NCBI RefSeq assembly: GCF_947179165.1
Contig: NC_077237.1
Coordinates: 83,676,341 to 83,740,340 of the forward strand
Length of the DNA: 64,000 bases
DNA from: Solanum dulcamara
Taxonomy: Eukaryota > Streptophyta > Magnoliopsida > Solanales > Solanaceae
Reading direction: 5' to 3'
Shown: one piece after another, positions 23,627 to 35,600 of the stretch
Layout: each line of letters opens with the position of its first letter
Position numbering within the stretch: position 1 is the stretch's first letter
The notes under the pieces: model-generated
Database searches by the model: none
Seen by the model: only the letters and a program-made list of their open reading frames with translations
Told to the model about the DNA's origin: nothing
Position numbers and translations under genes: made by a program

Positions 23627-26600
23627 CTGAAAAAATACATCAGCAAAACCAGTAGACCGATTAGCTACTACCATACTAGTCCATCACAATCAAAGTCAAG
23701 GTGTCAGCCAGGGTATTAGCAAACCATATTCAATGAAGCAACAACTGATATTATAAAGGACCAACGATAGTGTCTTGTCCACCATGGAAGATCACTAAAA
23801 GTAACTGAAATATTGGTTGTTCAATCAAGTAAGAGAAGGTGAGTGTCTTTTTCTTTTTATTTTCTGAAAATTCAGGAGCGACTGTTCCAATGCCCCCATA
23901 CAGCATGCAAAAACTAAAACAACAATTGAAATGAGCATGAAAGTGGAAGCTTCTAAACCTCCTTTTATAGATTAGGAAGCCCATGAAACTGAAAATAAAC
24001 CAGAAAACACATGACATGGAATAACTTTCTAGCTATTATTTTAATACTTTAATCATATAAGTCAAACACCATCCTACTCTCCCCGGACCCCACTTGTGGG
24101 ATTACACAGGCTATGCTAATACTCCTTTTATCCTTTTCTGTCATATTCTTTGATGATCAACAATTAGATTCTTTATTTAACTAACCAGACTAGCCAACTT
24201 CTTTGCTACTATTCATTCTTTTTAATCATTGAAATATATTCCCTTCACAATTGTTATATTCCTGTTATGCGTAATCAATAAAATTTTTACGAAATATTGG
24301 AAAGTTTGAAAGAACCGGAATTCTTACGTTTCGAGTAGCCTATTTGGCCAGGCTTCTTGGAGGCTAAAAACACAAAAAAGGCACTCCTCTTTACATTTGA
24401 GGTGATTGGCCAAAAAAAGAAGGTGCTTTTGAGCAGCGACAACACAAAACACAAATTGTTTTTCTCCATGTTAGACCGTGTCCATCCCAGTCCGAGTTCG
24501 GATAGGTTTCAACTATTATTACTTGTATCCTAGTGCTACTGCAACTTTATCAGTTGTATAACCTGTGTATATATATTATATTGAATGGCAGCCGATGAAT
24601 GTAGAGAGAAATAATATACAAAGTAGACAGCTTCAGCTCTTCTCTGTCTCTTAATTTTATATGATATCAAAGCCATGACGATCTCTTCTTATGCCTCGAG
24701 CACTTCTCAATCTTCAGCCGCGACCCAATCTACCTCTCCTTTCTCTTCTCCGACGTCACTTAATCATGCCCACCACTTTATCTCTATAAAACTAACTACC
24801 ACAAATTATCTATTTTGGCGCACACAATTGTTGCCTTTTCTTCGTGGCCAGAATCTTCATGGATTTGTCGATGGTAGTCACCCTTGCCCAGCATCCCATG
24901 TCTCAGTTGCCAACACTACAGGTGAAGAATCCCTTACGTTAACTATTAATCCTAATTATGCACTATGGATCCAGCAAGATCAATTTATCTTGAGTCTACT
25001 CATATTTTCTCTATCGGAAGAAACAATTCCCATTGTCACTGGACTAAACACTTTGAAGGCAGTTTGGGACGCACTTGAGGCAGCATTATCTTCTCCCTCT
25101 AATACACGGATTATGAGCCTTCATATGCAGCTTCAAAACTTAAAGGAAGGTGATCTAACTATCACACAATATCTACACAAGGCAAAACTGATTTCGGATG
25201 AGTTGACGGCTGCTGGACATCCTTTATGTCTCGCAGACCAAAACATATATATACTCAAGGGTTTGCGTTCAGAATTTAAAGATATTGTCACCACCTTATC
25301 TGTTAAAATTCAAACCGACTTCAACAAAGTCAAAATTGGCAAGATTAAAAAGTAGGAGGAATTCAATTTGGAGAAGTAAAGTAAAGATAGAGGAATTCAA
25401 TTTGGAGAAGTAAACTAAAGATGGAGGAATTCAACTTGGAGAAGTAAACTAAAGTAGGAAGAATTCAACTTGGAGAAGTAAACTAAAGTAGGAGAAATTC
25501 AACTTGGAGAAGTCTTCTATATGGAGGTGTAGGTTAACTATAAATAGATACTTGTATGCATGTAATTTTATGTTTTTAAAAAAAAGGAGAAGCAAAACTT
25601 CTTAGAGAGTTAGTGAGGAAGAATGCTCTTATGATAAAGTGAAGTGCCGTATTGTGAGAAAGTTGTAGAAGTTTTATTTTGTGTGTGTACTATTTTGCTC
25701 CTTGTGTAATAAAAATATTACTTTGGTCCACTACGCTTCCAACAAGTGGTATTAGAGCTTTGATTTTATACATGCCACGATGTCAAATATGTTCCAATTT
25801 CAAGTCCCAAAATTAACAAAATCTAATTATGGCATTTGGAGAATCCAGATGAAAGTCCTACTTGGTGCAATAGATTGTTGGGTTATGGTTGAAGATGGTT
25901 ATGATATGGAAGCAAATGCAGTAGTTGAAGCGGCTCTGTCAAATGAAGAAAAAAGAGTGTTGAGGAAAAATTGAGAAAGAGATAGCAAGGCACTAAATGC
26001 AATTCATCAAAGTATTGATGAATCAACATTTGAAAAAATCTCTGGAGCAAAAACATCAAGGGAGGCGTGGGAGATTTTGCAAAAATCTCTTCAAGGAGCA
26101 GAAAAGGCGAAAAGGGTACATTTGCAAACCCTTAGAGCTGAATTTGAGACATTGAAAATGAAAACGTCAGAAAGCATGGATGATTATGTCACCCGAGTTA
26201 AATCGGTGGCAAACGAAATGAAAAGGAATGGAGAAGTTCTTGATGATGTTAGAATCATGGAAAAGATTTTGCGGTCATTGGCATGCAAATTCAATTATGT
26301 GGTTGTCGCCATCGAAGAATCAAAGGATCTATCACAGATATCCTTTGATGAGCTTGTGGGTTCTCTTCAAGCCCATGAGCAAAAAGGTGAAGCAAAGTGA
26401 TGATTCTAAAAGTTTGGATCAAGCTTTGCAAAGCAAGTTGTCTGTAAACGAAGGTGGAATGAGCAATAGCTCATAACAAAGTTCAAACAACCATGAAAGA
26501 TACCGTGGAGAATATAGAGGTAGCAGCAGAGGTGGAAATCGACAACGTGGATGAGGAAATCAATCATATGGCAGAGGACAATCAAGTGAAGATTATTATG

Positions 26601-29600
26601 CTACAAGTCGTGGATGAGGATCTCGAGGCAGATCTCAACAGGGATATAAATCTCAGGTACAATGCTATAATTATCACGCCCCGGGAGGGTACCCTAGATG
26701 TGGCCGGCACTCAAAAATCATTACTGGCTCCCAAGTGAACCACTTGTCCTAATCACACATCCGTTCATTCATTCAATCAGCGGAAGACTTAAAATAAAGA
26801 GGTAATTAAGTGGGCAACTTAAATCAACAATCTAGCTCAAGGAAGAAAGGCCATGGGCCAACAAATCGAACTCCAATCTATGTAGTTAAATAGTTTGACA
26901 AGAACAATTCAAGAAAATAAAATACTCAATCGACCCATCACTATCTAGTATATGAAGCCTCTCTCACTTTTATCTAATTGGTGCCAATGACAGGTTCATG
27001 GTGTCACGCCCCGGGAGGGTACCCTAGACGTAACCGGCACTCAGAAATCGTTTCTGGCTCCCAAGCGAACCACATAGCCTGATCACACATCCGTTCATTC
27101 ATTCGATCAGCGGAAGACAAAAGAATAAAGAGAATATTCAGTGGGCAACTCAAACCTCAGTCTAACTCAAAGAATAAAGGCCATGGGCCAACAAATTCGA
27201 CTCTAATATTTGTCATTATAAATAGTTTGACAAGAATAACTCGATCGACTCATCACTATCTAGTCTATGAAGCCTCTATCACTACTATCTAATTGGTGCC
27301 AATGACATGTTCATGGCTACCTTAAATCAAAATAAAAAGGGATAACTCAATGCAAGAATACACAGACGGTGTCCTCCGAATGTAGGGGAGGACTCACCAA
27401 CACGCTGAGTGCGAATAGATCCCCAACGATGCTCCTAATGACGATCTATTAAACCTGTCTCTGCATCATGAAACGATGCAGGTCCAAATGGACGTCAGTA
27501 CGTGGAATATACTGGTATGTAATATGGCAGAATGAAGCATACCTCAAGGAAGAATAGCAGCGGTCCAAATATCTCAAATTGAAAAGATGAGAGAGACTCA
27601 ACAAGGCATCATGAGTCTAAAGTAATAATACATTTTTAGACAAAGACCAATCATATACCATACGGTCCAATCTAATCATACACAATACAGTTCAATCAAA
27701 TCATTTACAATTCGATCCCTTTCAATCATGTACACTCCGATTATATACACTCAACTCAACAATCAACTCAAAGGACTCAACTCGGTAAATATGCAAATTA
27801 AATTATGCAACGTTTTACAATTCAACTCAAAGGACTCAACTCAATAAATATGTAACAACTCACTCAAGTGTCCTAAGTCTAACAAGAAATAGTGTAGACC
27901 GGACTAACTCATAAGCATATAGCAACTCACTCAACTCAACTGACTCAGAGTACTATCAAGACCTAAATGGGAGTTTCTCTTAACCGACAACCAACACTTA
28001 TGAGCCAGTGAAGGTACAACGAAACGACGTCATTGCCACGCCCGTTCGTACCTTGCCAGGGCATGAACGACAAACCTCATGGATCCAATCCAACCAAGTC
28101 CTATAATGTCAGGACAAATCTCTCGGGGAAGCATCCGACTTAACGGTTCAATCCCCCCTACGTTTGGCAACACAGGTATTGGGTTCGAGTATGGACTGTA
28201 CTCTTGCTCAATTCGGTGCTCGATACTCCTCCCATGACTCCATGCTCATAAAACTCCTTCAATCATCTCAAACAAGCCCTCACGGCTAGTTTCATGTGGA
28301 ACATTGCCACCTCATCAACTCTGTTCTCATTTCAACTCAATTAACTCATAATGACAAGTCTCATTGGACCTTCTTTCAAATCGACTCATCTCAAATCATC
28401 AAACTCTTCTCTTTAAAAATTTATACAATCTCGACTCAATGAATGTAGAAAATGTTATGTACATCAAAATATAATTTCAACTCCTCAACTCAAACTCAAA
28501 ATAAATACTTTAATGTAAAGATACTCAACTCATTTAAAGGCTCTTCATACTCAACTCATACTTAAACTCCTTTCTAAATCAAAGATGAAACTAATAATTC
28601 TTTAGACTCAAAATAGTGTATAAATAGGTTATGCAAAAAGGTTCACAAATACTTTATTTAAAGCTCCTCCTCAAGAGATAATTTATTTTTAAAATATTCC
28701 TAAGACTCCAATCAACTCAAATTATGCACATCATATACCACAAAATCACATTAGACTCCAATCCACTTCATCACATAACATCCTCATCAATATACCTCTT
28801 CATCAATCATTCTACACATATTAAATAAGCACCATTCACGTCATCCCTCACATCGTCATCAAAACATCATCATCACATCATCATCATATATTATCATTTA
28901 CATCATCATCAAACATTTACTCTAAAATCCTTATTTTTTTGTCCTATGTTCATTTTATAGAAGCAAAGGGACATTCTTAACTAACCAATTCATTCTTTTC
29001 ATTCCAATCAATACATATATACACACAACTATCCATCTCAACCTCAAGACATTTATAACAAGAAATTTCATCTTGGGTTCATGTGAATGAAACATGAACC
29101 CATACTCTCAACAAAACTCAACTCAAGAGAATCGTCAATACCTATAAATCTATTACAAAGATACATTTGTAGTCAATAATATGAAAATTAACTATTTAGT
29201 AACTCAAGTCATTAAAAACATCAATCAACTAATAGTACTTAAAAACATTCCATAGTTTAGAAAAACTTTAAAGAAAACCTTCTTAGAAGGTTCAACTCTT
29301 TCACAACTTCTATCCAACACATATATGGGCATATGGAAGAACTAAATCCATATTTTAGGTTAGCCTTACATACCTTGTTTGAAGACTTCGAAGGAACTTG
29401 ATGTTAGGTCTTCAATGGAAGACTTGAATCTTTGAAGCTCTTGAAGGCACCCTTTGTTGGAGATGGATTTGGGGAAGAAGAAGAAGAGAGAGAGAGAGAA
29501 GCTCCTAGGGCTTTTAGAGAGAGAGTGGGGGCTGAAAAATGGTCCCAAAACGTTCAAGGATAGGGTATATGTAATTAGAGAAAAAGTCCAATTTGTCCCT

Positions 29601-32600
29601 CTTCAAAAATCTGAAAAATGGGCAAAAATCTTGTTGGCGCTATAGTGGCGCGTCGCGCCACTGCAGCGCCAAGCCAAAATAGGCTTAAAAACCTGCACAT
29701 CTAATAGTGGCGCGTCGCGCCAAGCCCCAAACTACTGAGGCTATTTTCTGGCGCTATAGTGGCGTGGGGCGCCACTAGAGCGCCAAGCCCAAATTTCGCC
29801 CAGGCTTGAAATTCCTGCAGTACTAGTTTGTAGTAAAATGGCCATAACTTTGGATTCCGAACTCTAAAAATTTCAATCTTGGTGGCATTGGAAAGAAGAC
29901 TCAAAGACCTTTAATTTGGTAGGTCGTGGTCCACCCAGTTCTTTATATCCTAGGAGATATGGTCGTTTGAAGTTGAACCTTATACCAACTCGTCCGAAAA
30001 CTTAATCGATTGGAGTTCTTTGGACTCGACTTGGTGTTAGAGATCACTTATGACCCCTAAACACATCTAACACACTAAAAATACTTAGGAATTAATCCTA
30101 ACTCACATGTAGAATTACAAGTCCTCTGGCCCGAGTCTACCCACACGTGAAGAAATGTTCGAGTCTTTGCGGAAAAATTTCTGGGGTGTCACACATGGCT
30201 ACCTCAAATCAGAATGAAAAAACTAAACTTAACGCAAGAATAACATAAGTGGTGTCCTCTGAACGTAGGGGAGGACTCACCAATAAGCTAAGTGTGAACA
30301 AATTCTTAACGGTGCGCCTATTGATGATCTCTTAAACCTGTCTCTACATCATGAAATGATGCAAGTCAAAATGGACGTCAGTACGTGGATTGTATGAGTA
30401 TGTAATATGGCAGAATGAAACATGTGTCAAAATAGAACAATACCGGTTCAAATATCTCAAGTCATAAAGATAGAGAGACTCAATCAAGGTGTCATAAGTC
30501 TAAAGTAAGAACACAGTTTAGACAGAGACCAATCATATACAATCCGATCCAATCCAATCATATACAATCCGATCCAATCCAATCCAATCATATACAATCC
30601 GATCCAATCATGTACAATCTAATTCAATCCAATCATTTACAATTCGATCACATACCATCCAATCCAATCCAATCCAATCATATTCAATCCAATCATGTAC
30701 AACCCAATTTAATCCAATCCAATCGTTTACAATCCAATCACATACCATCCAATCCAATCATATACAATCAACTCAACAACAAAGTCAAAGGACTCAACTC
30801 AATAGATATGCAAATTAGAATTTAGCAATGTTTTACAATTCGACTCAATCATCTACAATCTCAATCAAACCAATCATAGCATGCACAATCCACTCAATTT
30901 GGGAGTTTCTCTAACCGACAAACATCACCTATGAGCCAGTGATGTACAACAAGCCGACGTTGTTGCCACGTCCGTCCATACTTTGCCAGGGTATGAACGA
31001 ATCAACCAATCACGGATCCATCAATCAATCAAGTTCTATCATTTCAGGACAATGAAATGGGAAACATTTGACTTTAACGGTCCAATCCTTACCTACATTG
31101 TCTACGTAGTTCATGGGATTCGAGTATGGACTATACTCTTACTCAATTCGGTGCTCAATACTCCTCCCAGGACTCAATATGCTCATATCTATCAAGTAGG
31201 TAAAATACTCAAAATACTCATTTAGTCTCTTTGGACTTAGTTTCAAATCAACTCATTTAATCTCATTGGAATCTTTTCAAAACTCAATCAATCTGGTCTC
31301 ATTGGACCTTCTTTCACAATCAACTCATCTCAATCATCAAACTCTTCTCTTTAAATTTGATACAATCTCAAGTCAATGAATGCAGTAAATATTAAATGCA
31401 TTTAAAACATAATTTTAACTCCTCAACTCAATCTCAAAATAGACGTTTTAATGTAAAAATGCTCAACTCGTTTATACTCAAAATACTCATGTTCAAAGTA
31501 ATAATTAACAGACTTCTCAAACTCAACTCATGCTTAAACTCTTTCTATATCAAAGATGAAAATAATCCTTCTTTAAACTCAAAATAGTGCATAAATAATT
31601 TATGCAAAAACGTTCACAAATCATTTTTAAAACTCCTTCTCAAACAATCATTTCTACTCAAGATCCTCATATGACTCCAATCAAATCAAATTATGCAAAT
31701 CATATCATGTAGTCACATTAGATTCCAATCCATTTCATCTCAAAACATCATCATCAACATAACCTCTTCATCAATCATTTTACCTTTGTTAAAGATAACC
31801 ATCATTCACATCATCATCAAACATCTTGCTCCAAAATCCTCATATAATTCTATATTCAATTTCATTAAACTCCGTAAAAAAATACGTCATTTCACTTTGA
31901 AAGCAATATTGTTTTTATTTTACATAAAAACCATCAATCTCAACCTCAAGCCAAATTATGACAAAAATGAAATCTCATCTTGGTTTCATGTGAATGAATA
32001 CATGAATCCATACTCTCAACAAAACTCAACTCAAGAACATCATTAATGAAGATGTAGGACACGTGAATGAAATCAATACAACGTTGTGAGTAGCCTTACA
32101 TACCTGGAATGAAGATTATCTCACAGGAAATAAAAGGCATGGCTTGAAGATATTGAATCCTAACTCTTCCTCTCCTCCAATTCTTGTTCTCAATGCTCTT
32201 GGATGTTTTTTTGGAGAGAAAATCCTTAGAAACTGATATGGGGGCGGAAAATGGTGATCCCTAATGCAGTATTTTAGATATAGGATGGGTGGGAAAGGTC
32301 CAGAATTCCCTTTTCTCAAGAAAAATCTGAAAAACGGGTCCAGGACCCTGCTGGAGCGATAGTGGCGCACCACTCCAACACCCAAACTACTGAGGCTAGT
32401 TTCGGGCGCTCTGCTGGCGCACCGCGCCAAGCCCTAAACTGGTGCAGCGGTAGTCTTTGGTAAAACGGTCATAATATTTTTCTCCAAACTCGGAATGAGG
32501 CAAACTCAGCGGCATTGGAAAGAGGATTCAAAAAGGTCTTGGGACACCTAACTCTTAATATGCTGAAAGTTATGATCATTTGAAGTTGACCCTTATACGA

Positions 32601-35600
32601 ACTTATCCGAAAACTTAGCCGATAGGAATTCTTTGGACTTGGCTTGGTGTTAGAGATCCCTCATTAACCTAAACCACATATAATACTCTTCAAATACTTA
32701 GGAATTGATCCTAACTCATATATAAAATTACAAGTCATTCGGTTTGAGTCTATACACATATGAAAAATGGTTCGAGTCTTGGCAAAAAAATTCGGGGTGT
32801 TACAAAATATGGCTACTGTAGCTATGAGTGTAGATCAACTCCTAAACAAGAATAAAAATACCATGTAGTAGCTATTGAAGATCAAAATAGAGAATCTCGC
32901 ATATTCCTCACCTACAAGAAAGATGAAAAATCCAAAAAGAATTTTTGGTATTTGGATAGTTGTGCCAACAACCATATGTTTGGCCAAAAAGAGTTGTTTT
33001 CTGAACTGGATGAATCTATTAATGGTAAAGTAACCTTTGGCGATGAATCACAAGTTTTTGTCAAAGGAAATGGCAAAATTAGAATTACTCAGAAAAATGG
33101 GGAATTTTTTTTATTCCTGATGTTTACTATGTACCAGCTTTGAAAAGCAACATCATCATCCTTGGCCAGCTTTCTGAAATAGGATATAAAGTGTAGATAA
33201 AGGATTTCTCAATGACCTTGAGAAACCAAAATAAAGAATTTGTTTCCAAGGATAATATGATGCAAAATTGCCTATTCACTATTGATATCGAGTCTGGAGA
33301 TATAAAGTGCATGAAAACATCTATAAAAGATGACTCGTGGCTTTGACACTTCAGATATGGACATCTTGGATTTTCTGGTCTAAATCTGCTAGCAAAAGAA
33401 AAGATGGTGAATAGTCTGCTAGAATTAAATTCACCTGATCAACTATGTGGAGCCTGCATCAAAGGAAAACAACGCCGACAAAGTTTTGAAGTTGGAAAAT
33501 CTAGAAGAGCTAGAAGACCATTCGAGATTGTGCACTCGAATTTAGCTAGTCCGTTTGGCATACCATCACTTGGTAGAAACAAGTATTACCTAACTTTTAT
33601 TAATGATAATAGTAGAAAAAGTTGGGTATATATTCTTAAAGAAAAGCCAGAAACTCTTGAAAGATTCAAAGAGTTTAAAGCGATGGTGGAAAAACAAAGT
33701 GGGTATTATCTGAAGATACTCAGATCAGATAGAGAAGGTGAATACACTGCAAATCTATTTGAGATTTCGTTAAAAACATGGGATTATTCATCAGTTGAAA
33801 GTCAGATATATACTTCAACAAAATAGAGTCGCGGAAAGAAAAAATCGTACCATTCTCAATATGGCAAGGAGTATGGTGAAAGATAAGAATTTACCAAGAA
33901 ATTTCTGGGTTGAAGTTGTTCGATGTGCAATTTATTTGTTGAATCATTGTCCAACAAGGAGTGTACGATATATAACACCAAATGAAGCATGAAGTTGTCA
34001 AAAGCCTGGAGTTGGACATCTCAAGATATTTGGATGTATTGCATATGCTCATGTTCCTGAACAGTTAAGAAAGTAGCTCGATGATAGAGGAGAAAAGTGC
34101 ATCTTCATTGGATATGATAAAAGAAGCAAAGCTTACAGGTTGTATAATCCTCTCATGAAGAAGGTGATTATCTCAAGAGATGTTGAATTTGATGAAGGTT
34201 ATTATTGGAAATGGAGTGAAGAAGAAAAGAAAGTTGAAGGATTATTCTTCCGTTATGAATATGATGATGATTTTGTTGATCAAAATGAATAAGGTGACGG
34301 ACAGAGTCCACCACAAAGCCCTGTTGCAACAACTCCTTCAACATCTGCATCACCAAGTAGCAGCAACTCAAGTGAAGCTCCAACAAAAATGCGTAGTCTC
34401 CGTGAGGTCTATGATGATACTGAACCCATAAAGACAACTCTCGACTATTCCTTATTTTGTTTAATGGCTGAATGTGACCCGGTAACATATGAAGAGGCAA
34501 CTGGAGATGTTAAATGGAAGAAGGCAACGAACGAAGAAATTGTTGCCATCACTAGAAATGACACATGGAAGATAACAAGTCTGCTAGAAGGACATAGTCC
34601 TATTAGAGTCAAATAGGTGTAAAAGACGAAAACCAACAAAGAAGGAGAAGTGGACAAGTACAAAGCAAGACTCATTGCAAAAGGCTACAAACAAAAATAT
34701 GGAGTAGATAATGATGAAGTATTTGCTCCGGTGGCAAGGATTGATACCGTAAGGTTTCTCACAACAATTGCAGCACAAAATCAATGGAAGATTTATCAAA
34801 TGGATGAGAAGTCAGCATTTCTAAATGGCTACTTGGAAGAAGAAGTTTATATCGAGCAGCCGCCAAGATATATAAAGCAATGACATGAAGACAAAGTCTA
34901 CCGTCTGAATAAAGCTTTGTATGGATTAAAGCAAGCTCCGCGAACATGGAATACCAGGATTGATGACTATTTTCAGAAGAATGGATTCATGAAAAGCCCA
35001 TACGAGCATGCATTATACACACAAAAAAATAAGGCTGGTGACATCATGATCGTGTGTCTATATGTGGATGATATGATTTTCACCGGAAACAATCCAGGTA
35101 TGTTCAATGAATTTAAGAAAGCTATGACTAAAGAATTTGAAATGATAGACATTGGTGAAATGTCATACTTTCTTGGAGTCGAAGTGAAACAAATGAGAGA
35201 TGGCATATTTATGTCTCAAAAGAAATATGCGGAGCAAATTCTGAAAAATTTAAGAATGCAAGATTGTAAGCCTGTAGCCACGCCAGCAGAACCAGGCATG
35301 AAGTTAAGTGTTGACTCAATAAGCGAGCCAGTTAATCCAACTTTCTTTAAAAACGTAATTGGAAGTTTAAGGTATTTGACTATCTCGCGGCCAGATATTA
35401 TGTATGCAGTTGGACTGGTTAGCAGATTTACGGAAAAGCTAAAACAAGATCATTGGATTGCCACAAAGAGAGTTTTGAGATACATCAAAGGTACGGTGGA
35501 TCATGGTCTCTTTATACATACTTTGAAAAATCGAAATTAGTTGGTTACTCAGACAGTGATTATGGGGGAGACTTGGATGATCGAAAAAGCACATCCGGAT

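Larger units (their letters stand above)
26672..32804 (-). mobile_element. Chromovirus-family LTR inserted in the inner copia, itself interrupted
   Basis: Pieces 26672-27001 and 30194-32804 form one LTR of about 2.9 kb, from TATCACGCCCCGGGAGGG (first G of TG mutated) to GGGGTGTTACA. The family's gag-pol lies on the minus strand relative to this orientation, so the strand is given as minus. It splits the copia gag between 'caatgctataat' and 'aaatatggctac'. No clean target duplication is left. No coding internal region is present, so it is best read as a solo LTR. Confidence 0.75.

Noticed and set aside
29636..29790. GGCGCG motifs as E2F binding sites
   Set aside because: The flanking bases do not fit the TTT(C/G)(C/G)CGC consensus; only the GCGC core is shared.
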